In this document: one piece after another, positions 19,848 through 28,600 of the stretch | How the letters are laid out: each line of letters begins with the position of its first letter | Numbering within the stretch: the first letter of the stretch is position 1 | From: a virus | IMG/VR virus record: IMGVR_UViG_3300005253_000020 | Coordinates: 1 to 49,586 of that record | DNA length: 49,586 nt | Reading direction: 5' to 3' (one strand) | The notes under the pieces: generated by a model | Seen by the model: only the letters and a program-made list of their open reading frames with translations | What the model was told of the DNA's origin: nothing | Databases searched by the model: none | Position numbers and translations under genes: made by a program

Positions 19848-20781
19848 CAGAACAGGAACATTCAGGTTCACCAAGGTCCTCGAAGCAGGTATAAGTACGA
19901 CAGGCAAGAAAGAAGATGGTACACTCCGTCCCTGGTTCAACGTTCGGCTGGCTCTCAGTGAGTTCTACGATGAGACAGAAGGCGAGTGGGTCCCGTGGGA
20001 AGAGTATGAGCAAGAGATCACAGCACGGTCATGTCTCTTTGGGATGGATAAGAAGAAGAAACAGCTTGGTCCGCTGTTCACTCACCAGCAGGTAATGGAT
20101 GTATTCGGCTGGGATGGTAAGTCCTTTCAAGCATTGGCGACCAATGATTATACTGGGGTCAAGGGTCAGGTTATCATTGCGGACAACGATCCTGAGTACG
20201 CCGACAAAAATCCGTACCAGACAAATGGTTTCCGTAAATTTGATTCCGATCCGGGTAGCCGGCTCCGTAAACTTGAAGGTGACGATCTAAAGAAGCTCGA
20301 TGCCCAATTCGCATCGGTGCTTCAGACATCAGGTTCGGCACCTGTAGCTGTGTCCGCACCTGCTAAACCCAAGATACCGCCTAAGACTGTAGCTGAAGCC
20401 GCCGCTGCGACTGTGACCGAACCGAAACCTGAAACCGCTGCCGAAAAGAAAGTCAAGATTAACGCGAAGGCCAAGAAGCTCAAAGCCGTAAAAGCTGCTG
20501 CCGCTGCCGAAAACAAGAAACCAGGACCTCCGGCACGTACTCCCGCACCACCCACTACGCCACCCACCGATGACGCGAAGACCGAGGGCATCAGCAAACA
20601 GGACGCCTGGGAGATCTGCGTCGAGTTAAAATCGAAGTACTGTACTGATGAACAACTTAGTGACGCTTGGAACGCCGCCTACGATCAGGTCACTGGTGGT
20701 ATCCCCGATGACGGTGATGTCATGCCCGAACAGTGGAGGGATATCAAAGATGCCACCCTTGATGAAGTGGGGGTACTCTAA
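19834..20781 (+). CDS. Single-stranded DNA-binding-like protein, 315 aa
   Basis: ATG at 19834 follows CAGGAGAAAAATC. The first 165 residues form a β-rich OB-like domain (GTFRFTKVLEAG..., VPWEEYEQEITARSCLF, VKGQVII) like phage SSB or DUF669-type proteins. From about 165 to 250 it becomes an Ala/Lys/Pro-rich linker, then a C-terminal acidic helical domain. The linker plus acidic tail is typical of SSB-type tails that recruit replication partners. It is co-transcribed with the primase-helicase and the recombinase. Confidence 0.75.
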   Translation: MARVDRTGTFRFTKVLEAGISTTGKKEDGTLRPWFNVRLALSEFYDETEGEWVPWEEYEQEITARSCLFGMDKKKKQLGPLFTHQQVMDVFGWDGKSFQALATNDYTGVKGQVIIADNDPEYADKNPYQTNGFRKFDSDPGSRLRKLEGDDLKKLDAQFASVLQTSGSAPVAVSAPAKPKIPPKTVAEAAAATVTEPKPETAAEKKVKINAKAKKLKAVKAAAAAENKKPGPPARTPAPPTTPPTDDAKTEGISKQDAWEICVELKSKYCTDEQLSDAWNAAYDQVTGGIPDDGDVMPEQWRDIKDATLDEVGVL

Positions 20782-20999
20782 TGGATGACACAATCGGCGG
20801 AGCGGAACCCGTAATTAGTACTTACGAGATCAGCGTTCAGTGTAGGAACTGTAGGCATGTACCATTGACAGACGCAGGAGACGCCCTTCACCAGAAAAAT
20901 AAGAAATTTCCCATCCCGAAGGGTAACACTATAAAGAAGTTCCTCCAAGAAATGATGTGTGAAAATTGTGATTGCACGGGTTATATGGGACTGCTCTGA
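20781..20999 (+). CDS. Zinc-ribbon protein, 72 aa
   Basis: CRNC (near 21-24) and CENC (near 60-63) define a small ribbon in this 72-residue protein. It overlaps the SSB gene by its start (TAATG) and the primase by its stop (TGATG), so all three are coupled. Probably a small helper of replication or transcription. Confidence 0.65.
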   Translation: MDDTIGGAEPVISTYEISVQCRNCRHVPLTDAGDALHQKNKKFPIPKGNTIKKFLQEMMCENCDCTGYMGLL

Positions 21000-23263
21000 T
21001 GAACTTTGCGGAACTGTTTGAAACATTCCAGCAAAACATGATGCCCGAGTTCTGGGGGGTACTGGTCGAGGACCTTGGAGTCACGGTCAAGTCCCTTCAG
21101 ATACTCGGCGTCGGATTCTATCCAGGAAAACAGGTCTGGGTGTTCGCCGAACGAAACGCTGACGGCGAGATCATCGGCTTAACATACCGGACCAGAGATG
21201 GCAAGAAGTTCATGGCCGAAGGGTCTAAACGAGGGTTGACCTATGTCTACAATGAAAACTATGGTGAGAAAAGGTATGAAGCTGGGCGATGTCACTGGGT
21301 ACAAATATACCGAACAGGGCGAGACTGTCCGATATGTGGGAGATCCGACTGGTGCCGAGTTTCCTCTGACTATGAAGACTCACGGGGTCCATCTGCTGTG
21401 GCATGTAATCGAATATCAGAGGGCAGTACTGGGCGGGTCCCCCCTGATGCTCATCTCTATATACTCGATGCAGAACGACAGCATGGAGCTAATGGATCAG
21501 TACTTTCCGAATCAAAACTACCCTTCGTCATCGTGGAAGGTTCATCTGATGTACTTGCGGCTATGGACCTGGGCTACGTGGCAATTGGCCGGCCTTCTGC
21601 TAAAGGGGGCATGGACCTCCTTAAAGAGATGCCTCTCGCGAGAGCGGAAATCTGGATCATAGGTGAGAATGATGCTGGTGTCGGCAAGGAAGGCATGGAG
21701 AAAACTTTTATCAATTTGAAGAAACTGAGCAAGAACATCAGGTACGTGCTGCCCCCGAAGGGGATCAAGGACCTACGACAGTGGGCCAAGTCTGGTCTGA
21801 CACAGCAGGTCCTGACCGAGTACATGGAACGTAAGGGCCGATCAAGGCCAAGTGACATGCTGTCGAGTAATGTGCCGGAGGATATTGCCGATCAGTTTAT
21901 GAAGGATTACTACACTGATGAAAACGGTACTCAGCTACTCCGTCTTTACTACGATCAGTGGATAGCCTGGAGTGAAGGTATCTATGCCAAGGTCGAGAAG
22001 AATATGCTCCGTGGCCGACTGTACGAGTTCTTGCGGGGCAAACGGGTGGAAGCACAGACTAAAGAGGGTAAGAAAATTGTACGCTATGCTGCCAATAGGA
22101 ACAAGGTCAGTGACATTATCGACGCCCTTAACCGCCAGTGCCCATATTATCAGGACCCGCCTACGTGGATATCTGAACAGGGGATACAGGACGTGTCCAA
22201 ACTGATCGCCTTCAAGAATGGCATCCTGGATGTAGACCGATTCTGTGAGGGTGATACCAACTTGCTTCCTCTGACCCCTGATCTGTTCACTTTCGCCACG
22301 TTCCCGTATGATTATGATCCCGCCGCATGGTCTCAAATGTGGATGGATTATCTCGCTGAAGCGTTCAACGAAGATGAGGATAGTATCCGTTTGTTGGCAC
22401 AGTGGTACGGCTACTGTTGCGTACCCGATCCCAGTATGGAAAAATTGATGATCTTCCTAGGACCCCGACGAGCGGGGAAGGGAATAGTCATCGACGCGAT
22501 GACGGCTATGCTTGGCAAGAGCCAGTGTATGGCTACCAGTTATCAGCAGATGGCTGAGAAGTTCGGGATGAAACCTCTCGTCGGTAAGTTGGCGGCGATC
22601 CTGGGCGAGTCCAAACAACCGAAGGAACGAACCGTTAATCAGGCCCTTGAAATTCTGCTCCGGATCGTAGGCGGGGACTTGGTCCCGGTACGCCCGATGC
22701 GGCAGGAAGCCTATGACACCAAGCTGGTGTGTCGGTTCACGATAGGCTGTAACGAATTGCCGATGTTCACGGATCACTCACAGGCACTGATGGGTCGAAC
22801 TAATATCCTGAAGTTCCCGAACTCCTACGCCGGCCAAGAAGACTATGGACTAAAACGAAGGATCACCGATGAGGCGAGACAGGGGCGGCTGATAAACTTC
22901 GCTCTGTGGGGTCTGAAGGACCTTCACCTGTCAGGAAGATTTATAGTGCCTGGTGCGTCATCGGAAGAGTTTGCACAGTTCAGGGACCTTACGGCCCCGA
23001 TGCAGTCGTTCCTTGATGAGTGTTGTATCATCAGCTCGACGAGCACTGAGCCCCGCGACCGGATGTGGACAGCATGGCGTGGTTGGTGCGATGAGAACGG
23101 GCGTAACCCAGGGCCGAAGCCGCAGTTCAAGTGTTGGGTCCGGCAGTTCGAGCCTACCGTGGAACTGACTAAAGAGGTCGTAGACGGAAACCGTGAGTAC
23201 ACGTTCGTAGGTATCAGGCTACAGCCGTGGACGTTGTCACATTTTTTAGGGGCTCCTGAATGA
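20999..23263 (+). CDS. Primase-helicase (toprim + SF3 helicase), 754 aa
   Basis: The natural start is ATG at 20999 (TGATG) rather than 20972. The N-terminal part has a zinc site (C110, C113, C119) and a toprim-type catalytic strand (VIVEGSSDVLAAMD, near 176-189) with IIGENDAG later. The C-terminal part is an SF3 or P4-type helicase: Walker A GPRRAGKG at 488-495, Walker B-like AAILGE, and GCNELP sensor. It primes and unwinds DNA for the family A polymerase. Both halves look intact. Confidence 0.9.
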   Translation: MNFAELFETFQQNMMPEFWGVLVEDLGVTVKSLQILGVGFYPGKQVWVFAERNADGEIIGLTYRTRDGKKFMAEGSKRGLTYVYNENYGEKRYEAGRCHWVQIYRTGRDCPICGRSDWCRVSSDYEDSRGPSAVACNRISEGSTGRVPPDAHLYILDAERQHGANGSVLSESKLPFVIVEGSSDVLAAMDLGYVAIGRPSAKGGMDLLKEMPLARAEIWIIGENDAGVGKEGMEKTFINLKKLSKNIRYVLPPKGIKDLRQWAKSGLTQQVLTEYMERKGRSRPSDMLSSNVPEDIADQFMKDYYTDENGTQLLRLYYDQWIAWSEGIYAKVEKNMLRGRLYEFLRGKRVEAQTKEGKKIVRYAANRNKVSDIIDALNRQCPYYQDPPTWISEQGIQDVSKLIAFKNGILDVDRFCEGDTNLLPLTPDLFTFATFPYDYDPAAWSQMWMDYLAEAFNEDEDSIRLLAQWYGYCCVPDPSMEKLMIFLGPRRAGKGIVIDAMTAMLGKSQCMATSYQQMAEKFGMKPLVGKLAAILGESKQPKERTVNQALEILLRIVGGDLVPVRPMRQEAYDTKLVCRFTIGCNELPMFTDHSQALMGRTNILKFPNSYAGQEDYGLKRRITDEARQGRLINFALWGLKDLHLSGRFIVPGASSEEFAQFRDLTAPMQSFLDECCIISSTSTEPRDRMWTAWRGWCDENGRNPGPKPQFKCWVRQFEPTVELTKEVVDGNREYTFVGIRLQPWTLSHFLGAPE

Positions 23264-23487
23264 GAAAGGTCTTTAAGAACAACATAGTATTACTGCGGGG
23301 GCAAAGAAGGGCTCCAAAGATTCATTTGTATTGTAACTCCTTCTGTTTGCCCCCTTATATAGGTTTCAAACTTGGCAAGACCATACATGCACTAACTTTC
23401 TTCACCGAGGAAGAGGCTGACGCCATGCTTAAAGATACCGACAAGTTTATGGCTGCGGTTAACGACCTTTTAGGAGCACCGGAATGA
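23260..23487 (+). CDS. Unknown protein, 75 aa
   Basis: ATGA-coupled to the primase-helicase. The product is 75 residues: basic N-terminus, a Cys pair (C25, C29), hydrophobic centre, then an acidic helix (FTEEEADAMLKD). Its TGA overlaps the next ATG. No family recognised. Confidence 0.6.
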   Translation: MRKVFKNNIVLLRGQRRAPKIHLYCNSFCLPPYIGFKLGKTIHALTFFTEEEADAMLKDTDKFMAAVNDLLGAPE

Positions 23488-23657
23488 AAGTGTGTAAGAA
23501 GCATTGGAATGAAGAAGTAAAACCATACATTTACAATTCCATGGCGGACAGAGAGGCATTTGAAGCCGGTTGACGAGCCGCCTTGGAGTGGTTTTACACC
23601 AAACTGGGTTACAGTGAAGAACACGAAAAACTGAAAGACTTACTGGAGGAAAACTGA
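23484..23657 (+). pseudogene. Small ORF interrupted by in-frame TGA, 57 codons
   Basis: From ATG 23484 (AGGAG upstream) the frame runs 29 codons to TGA at 23571, then continues 27 sense codons to a TGA at 23655-23657 that overlaps the next ATG. Across the internal TGA the sequence reads EAFEAG-stop-RAALEWF, where Trp would restore a typical helix. The next base is C, a leaky context for UGA. Either a recent nonsense change from TGG, an assembly variant, or low-level read-through. Coupling of the second stop to the next gene argues the full frame was the original gene. Confidence 0.65.
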
Positions 23658-24142
23658 TGGACATGAAGAATTTACTACTGGCAGTAATCTGTATCGTATG
23701 TCTCGCAAGTATGTCATGCGGTGGCGGTTTTATAGACCGCCTTACGCCCTGCGAAGTCACTGAACAATCAATGGAATATACTGATCGGGACTTCCCGCCG
23801 CTGGGTATGATGACCCTGTACGAAGCGAAACAGATTCAGGAGCGGATCAAGATCAAGCATCGCGTCTCGCAGATCAGTCTGAAACGTCTAGCCCAGGACG
23901 ATAAGCTCGGACATGACGACGCTATCGGGTTTATCAACGACAACATCAAGGATGCCGAGCATTTCCAGGACGTGGTGGTCGGCAGTGCAGGAAACCCGAT
24001 GAGCCTGATGGGTCTGCTCGGCACGTCCGGTCTGGGTCTGATGGCCGGTCGGATGCTGAAACGTAAGGGTGATCTGGCCCCGGTTGAGGTCGATGAGGTC
24101 GTGGCGAAGGCGAAGATATCAGTTATGAAAGAAGGTGTGTAA
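23657..24142 (+). CDS. Putative lipoprotein, 161 aa
   Basis: The N-terminus is a signal peptide (KNLLLAVICIVCLASMS) ending at Cys21, a non-canonical lipobox followed by GGG. The middle is helical and charged; a glycine-rich hydrophobic segment (near 117-135, SLMGLLGTSGLGLMAG) could insert in membrane. Phages often encode lipoproteins as outer-membrane spanins or superinfection blockers; no partner inner-membrane spanin is obvious. TGATG start coupling with the interrupted ORF upstream. The next gene overlaps by one base. Confidence 0.65.
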   Translation: MDMKNLLLAVICIVCLASMSCGGGFIDRLTPCEVTEQSMEYTDRDFPPLGMMTLYEAKQIQERIKIKHRVSQISLKRLAQDDKLGHDDAIGFINDNIKDAEHFQDVVVGSAGNPMSLMGLLGTSGLGLMAGRMLKRKGDLAPVEVDEVVAKAKISVMKEGV

Positions 24143-24381
24143 TGAAAGAGCAATTTATAGCAGACAAACAAGCCGTTTATAATCTCCAGAATTTGCGGTG
24201 GGTACGGAAGTCTAATTGTCGTTACGGTGGCAAGACAACATTTGACCTTCAGCTATGCTATAATGTCAAGATGGACGGCATAATGACAGTTGAATATGCG
24301 ACAGAAGAAACCAGGGATGAGATCTACGACCGGATAGTTGAAAGGCTAATCCACGATGATTCACTTCCGAAACAAGACTGA
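24142..24381 (+). CDS. Unknown protein, 79 aa
   Basis: TAATG-coupled to the lipoprotein. The 79-residue product has a β-rich middle (TFDLQLCYNVKMDGIMTVEY) and an acidic helix (ETRDEIYDRIVERL). It overlaps the next gene by 26 bases. No motif recognised. Confidence 0.6.
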   Translation: MKEQFIADKQAVYNLQNLRWVRKSNCRYGGKTTFDLQLCYNVKMDGIMTVEYATEETRDEIYDRIVERLIHDDSLPKQD

Positions 24382-24787
24382 TATCGTAGACTGGTTGGAG
24401 AAGAACTGTCCCCGGAGGGCCATAGTACGGGCTCTCCGGGAGGGACAGGTAGAACTTCTGGGTGGATTTACTGACATCCCCCCGGCACACCTAGATGGTT
24501 GGATTATCAGGGTAACTTCAGTACGTAATAAGACTTGGAACGTAGTTATTACAGCAGGTCGAGAACTCCAAATCAGGATTTTGTACAGCGTGCCGTGGCA
24601 TAGCTATGTTGGTGACGAAATGGTACTTACTCACATAGTCACAGGTGATGATCCAGAGCGGTACAAGGTATTCAAGCATGAAGCGAAAAAAAGAATGGCT
24701 AACAATTCCAGAAGCACTCATGTATCTTCTAAGCCTCGGAGCAGCGACCAACAAGCTACGGCTCAGGGCATGGGTGAAGAAGGGTAG
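24356..24787 (+). CDS. Unknown protein, 143 aa, overlapping a second gene
   Basis: The product begins in the end of the previous gene. The first 120 residues look like a folded domain (helix WLEKNCPRRAIVRALREG, then β strands GGWIIRV-type with VITAGRELQIRI), and the last 36 residues are Ser/Lys/Gln-rich and low in structure. The 110 bases at its end are shared with the helix-turn-helix gene in another frame, so its C-terminus may be the by-product of that overlap. Confidence 0.6.
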   Translation: MIHFRNKTDIVDWLEKNCPRRAIVRALREGQVELLGGFTDIPPAHLDGWIIRVTSVRNKTWNVVITAGRELQIRILYSVPWHSYVGDEMVLTHIVTGDDPERYKVFKHEAKKRMANNSRSTHVSSKPRSSDQQATAQGMGEEG

Positions 24788-24905
24788 GGTATCCAAGTCA
24801 GGCAGACAGGTCTACCTCCACGCACGGAGGGCAGGAGGTGACCCATCGTACCTGATGTTCAGGCCCGATTGGATCGATAAATTCTTAGAGGAGGTGAACG
24901 CATGA
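24678..24905 (+). CDS. Excisionase-type helix-turn-helix protein, 75 aa
   Basis: ATG at 24678 gives a 75-residue protein with the Xis or MerR-like pattern: WLTIPEALMYLL, then NKLRLRAWVKKGRVSKSG, then a basic wing and an acidic end (DKFLEEV). Such proteins bind DNA as excisionases or terminase-like adaptors. It overlaps the preceding gene by 110 bases in a different phase, with only a weak ribosome site. A stronger fit of domain shape than of translation signal. Confidence 0.65.
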   Translation: MKRKKEWLTIPEALMYLLSLGAATNKLRLRAWVKKGRVSKSGRQVYLHARRAGGDPSYLMFRPDWIDKFLEEVNA

Positions 24906-25021
24906 AAGCCGAACTTAAAATGTCACTATGGCAGCGTATCAAATTAGCCAGTATCATGTGGTGGGCTATGGTGATGACAGGCGAACTGGAGTGTTACGAT
25001 GACCACGAGGATAAGCCATGA
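24902..25021 (+). CDS. Small protein with hydrophobic stretch, 39 aa
   Basis: A short frame with a perfect GAGGAGGTG site, overlapping the previous stop and the next start by ATGA. The product has a basic helix start and a central hydrophobic, Met/Trp-rich segment (IMWWAMVMTG) followed by an acidic tail. The segment is short for a transmembrane span. Unknown function; strong translation signals make it real. Confidence 0.6.
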   Translation: MKAELKMSLWQRIKLASIMWWAMVMTGELECYDDHEDKP

Positions 25022-25299
25022 TTCATCCAATAGTACAACGAGAAGTCGGCGTAATTCTCTGGATAGAGGGTGACGTATACGAGTGCCTGAAGAAGAAACC
25101 CAGGCCGATCCTCTGGGTCCGTAAGGGGATCTACGGGATCATCCCGGTCGAGGTCATCAGGAACGAATTTCAGATCCGGGCAGACCGAGAGAAACTAGAT
25201 CCTGAATGCTGGCACCTGCCCCTTGGATTTAAGTGGGCCGAAGCCCAAGAGATACCACAATCAACAGGCACATCTATGGAGAAATATGATGGACAGTGA
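25018..25299 (+). CDS. Unknown protein, 93 aa
   Basis: ATGA-coupled. The product is a β-rich 93-residue soluble protein with basic loops (KKKPRPILWVRKG) near residues 25-37. No domain recognised. It precedes the last rightward gene, whose start overlaps its end. Confidence 0.6.
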   Translation: MIHPIVQREVGVILWIEGDVYECLKKKPRPILWVRKGIYGIIPVEVIRNEFQIRADREKLDPECWHLPLGFKWAEAQEIPQSTGTSMEKYDGQ

Positions 25300-25486
25300 A
25301 GATATAATCCGAAAAGCATTACCCATTCTTAAAAATTATGCCACTCTAAAGCAGGGTTATTGGCCTGTTCCAGAACATACTGACGCCTCACAACTTTATG
25401 AGGAGGCCGTTAAATTTATCAATGAGCTACCCGACCCACCAGATCAAAGCAAAACCGCCGATGACCGTCAGAACAGCCGCGAGTAG
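25289..25486 (+). CDS. Last rightward gene, small acidic protein, 65 aa
   Basis: ATG at 25289 has GGAG seven bases upstream; a longer frame from 25223 lacks signal. The product is helical, acidic and Pro-rich at its C-terminus (ELPDPPDQ). Its 3' end overlaps the 3' end of the leftward membrane-protein gene by 60 bases on the opposite strand. There is no intergenic terminator between the two blocks. Confidence 0.6.
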   Translation: MDSEDIIRKALPILKNYATLKQGYWPVPEHTDASQLYEEAVKFINELPDPPDQSKTADDRQNSRE

Positions 25487-25627
25487 GATCTTGTAGACCT
25501 GCCACCTGCGGTCATCCTGTTTCTCGTGATGAGATAAATGATTGGTGAGGAGCTTCTTGATCCCGCGAGTTTCTCCGATGTTGAAGATAATCAGATCTCG
25601 ATCAGTCATATCCTTTAACTGCTTCAT
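25427..25627 (-). CDS. Small membrane protein, holin or XhlA-like candidate, 66 aa
   Basis: The product has a charged helical N-terminus and one transmembrane span at residues 47-65 (ILLAAVLTVIGGFALIWWV), with the layout of XhlA-like haemolysin or holin-accessory proteins: helix, basic stretch (HHEKQDDRRWQ), span at the end. It is the last gene of the leftward block, coupled by ATGA to the ejection protein gene upstream. Its position at the very end of the late transcript suits a lysis function, but no endolysin accompanies it. Confidence 0.6.
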   Translation of the reverse strand: MKQLKDMTDRDLIIFNIGETRGIKKLLTNHLSHHEKQDDRRWQVYKILLAAVLTVIGGFALIWWVG

Positions 25628-28600
25628 CGTCGTCTTCTCACTGGTGGTCTATTGATCGTCCGATGCCGGCCTGTCGGTGCCTTCGGCTTGTTCTTCTTTA
25701 TCATGTACTCACTGTAGACTATTCGTTTGATGTCCTCGGTCTCACCCTGAGCTAGATCAATGATACCACCTGTGGTTGTTATAAGCTGCTGCGGAATCTT
25801 ACCAGTGAAAGCACCATAAGTACCTACCCCGTGCTCAATTGTCTTCTGGATATCCCCCCGTTTAGCCGAGGTAACGGTGCGAGCACCTTCTTCAAATCCC
25901 TTGAATGGTATTGCCGATATCGCGGACTCCAGTGGGTCCCAGTCTCCGGTGGCTGCATTATAAATAAATCGTCCAAAGAATACGTGTGGTCCCATCATGT
26001 GTGATGCGATATCTTTAAGGACTTCTTCTGGTGATTCAGGTAACCGACCCCTGGTTATCATCCCCAAGAGGACTGCCGGTATTATCTGCCCAGTCATAAA
26101 TCTTTGTGTTGCTTGTAACTTGGTTATTTTACCAGCCCTAAGTTTACCGTAAATGTCATGTCTTAGCATGTTCCAATTCTTGTTCGGCTGATTCATAAAC
26201 TGGGTCATCATTTTCTCAAAGGCATTACCCCTGAAAAATCCTGGAAGGTCTTCAACGTTACCCATAGGCTGTGTAGAGGTCACCAGGTCATCAGCGACCT
26301 GGATGGCAACTTTCTCATTCCCATCAAGGTCTATCATTGCCTGTTCATAGGCGGACAGCCATACCGCTGTAGTCGTGGCCTTATCATTATATGCTATGTG
26401 GGCCATTGATATCCTGGACATCCGCTTGCCTTGAAAATATTTGCGAACGTCACTCCTATCCCATTTCCGAATGAGATCACGGTTCCAGTCACGGCTCTTC
26501 ATCATCTTAGACTTCTTGCTGGCCTCCGCGTAATCCTTCTTGAGATTACCCAGAGCACCCATATCGCCATAGCGGGCCATCCGCTTCATAATAGACCAGG
26601 CAATGTCAGGGCGAACGGTCATGGCGTTTATGCCTGATATAAGTTGTTTGGGGGCTACGGTCAAAGACTTGAAACCAAGTACAAACTGGACGGCGTTATA
26701 CCGCAGGTTCTTGGCTATGTTTCCGAAGTATCCGTTATCAACGTCCGCCGATCCACGGGTGGAATCCTCTAGCCATCGCCGCATCACCTTATACCCCTCA
26801 CCGCGAGTGGCGTTATTCAATGCCTTCTTGAACTTAGGGTTATCCATTGACCTGCCCACTTTAGCGGCTACTGGACCGACCTCGATGAACCGTTCTACCG
26901 CGTCTATCATCTGTGGCAATACCGTGGCCATATCAATTCGGGCTCTGGCTTTAGTGCCTGTACGTTCCTTGGTCGCCTTTTCACCGGGAGTTCTTATCTG
27001 TTTCCTGCCTATGTTGCGGGCGAGTTCTTCTATCGCTGGATGCTGGGAGATCTCATCCTGATCCTCGGTGAGAAGCATCATGTAGAAGTCTTCTTTTGTG
27101 ATGTCTTCAATGCCCATACGTTCGGCAGCAGCGAAGAACCTCGGGCTCATGGTATCTATATAGGTCTGGATCTCCTGTACGATGGCCATCTCTTCATCAG
27201 ATATCTCGACCGACTTGATGACCTGATTCACGGCCTGGGCGTTGTCAATCTCCTCATCCTCAAACCAGGGCTCAACACGCTTGCGGCCCTTTTCATTCTG
27301 TGCCAACACATACATGCCAATTCTTTCCGTGTCAGTCAACGGGAACCCAGCTACGACATCGTTACGTTCATTGAATATCATCTTCCCGAAATCAATACCG
27401 AGGTCCTCGAAGGTCTTAACGAATCCTGACATTATCTTCTTACTGTTATCACGGGCTCTTGCATTGGAATTCTTTATGGGGTGGTACACGAACCGCTTGA
27501 TTGGACCACTCTCCATATACTGGTCTAACCGCTCGGTGAGTTTCAGCATCATATCTTCATTTAGCCCGTAATAGGTACCCCATCGCTTGGCTTCCGTCAA
27601 GAGTTTACCCACCTTACCCATCCTCCGCCGTTCGCCTTCAGTTGGCTGGATCCTGGGTAGGGTTTCCAACTGATCCACGATCATTGTGGCCGGGGTGATG
27701 CGTTTGCCTTCAGGCGTGACCAGGCCGGGCACCAGCGGCTTTTTAGACGTGGCGTCATCCAACAGGGCTTCTACATTCGCTCTCTGCTTCTTTAAGAAGG
27801 TTAGTTCCCTCCGCTCCTTGGCCGACCGGTCATCCTTATTCTTCAGTTCCCGGAAGCGGCCTTCAGCGTACTGAAGCGTGGCATCAGTCTCCTCGTTCAT
27901 CATGCCGTACTGCTGGCCGATGGCCTGATCGGAGGTGACGGGTTCAGTCGTGGCTACGATTTCGGCAGGGACCTCGACAGGAGCAGCAGGTTTATCCCCA
28001 TTAACCCGGCCAGCCTCGGTTAATACAGCACCAGCACCACCCAGGAACGGAGCAGCAACAGCACCGCCGAGAGCAGCTTCGCCGAGCCGTTCACCGATGG
28101 CCCACCAGTCCGGGGACCCATCAGTCTTCACCGGGTACTCTCCACGGAATGCAGCGGGTACGCCGAGTGATACGCCCTCCTGTGTAAACTCCTCGATGGA
28201 CTCCTCGATGGATAGACGCAGGGCATCAGGTCCGAAGTTCTTGAAGCCTTCCTTACCGGCGATGAACAGGCCCTTTGTCTTGGCCAGCTTGATAAATGCT
28301 TTGAGCGAATGTTTCCCGCTCTTGGCAAATTTCAAGATCCTGCCGACCTGAATAGCCTCGATGACGGCGTTGATTGAGCCTACTACCACACGCTCTGTTT
28401 GGGCCTGCTGCTCCGTAGCACCGCTGGCGATGGCCTCATCATAGGCGTTATCCCCCTCAACTACGAAGCCCACAGTAGCGGCCCCTACAGGACCGGCAAC
28501 GATGCCACCCACCATCGCGTTGCCCATATAGGGTATGGCCTCGGATACCACGCGGGTCGTCCAGGCCAGGGGGCCAGAGTATTTACGTCCAAATTTCCTC

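Noticed and set aside
20330-20600. Ala/Lys/Pro-rich repetitive stretch as an independent repeat element
   Set aside because: It is the linker of the SSB-like protein, in frame and without DNA-level periodicity that would suggest a separate element.
23571-23573. Alternative genetic code with UGA as Trp
   Set aside because: Many other genes end at UGA in tightly coupled TGATG or ATGA junctions, so UGA is a normal stop in this genome.
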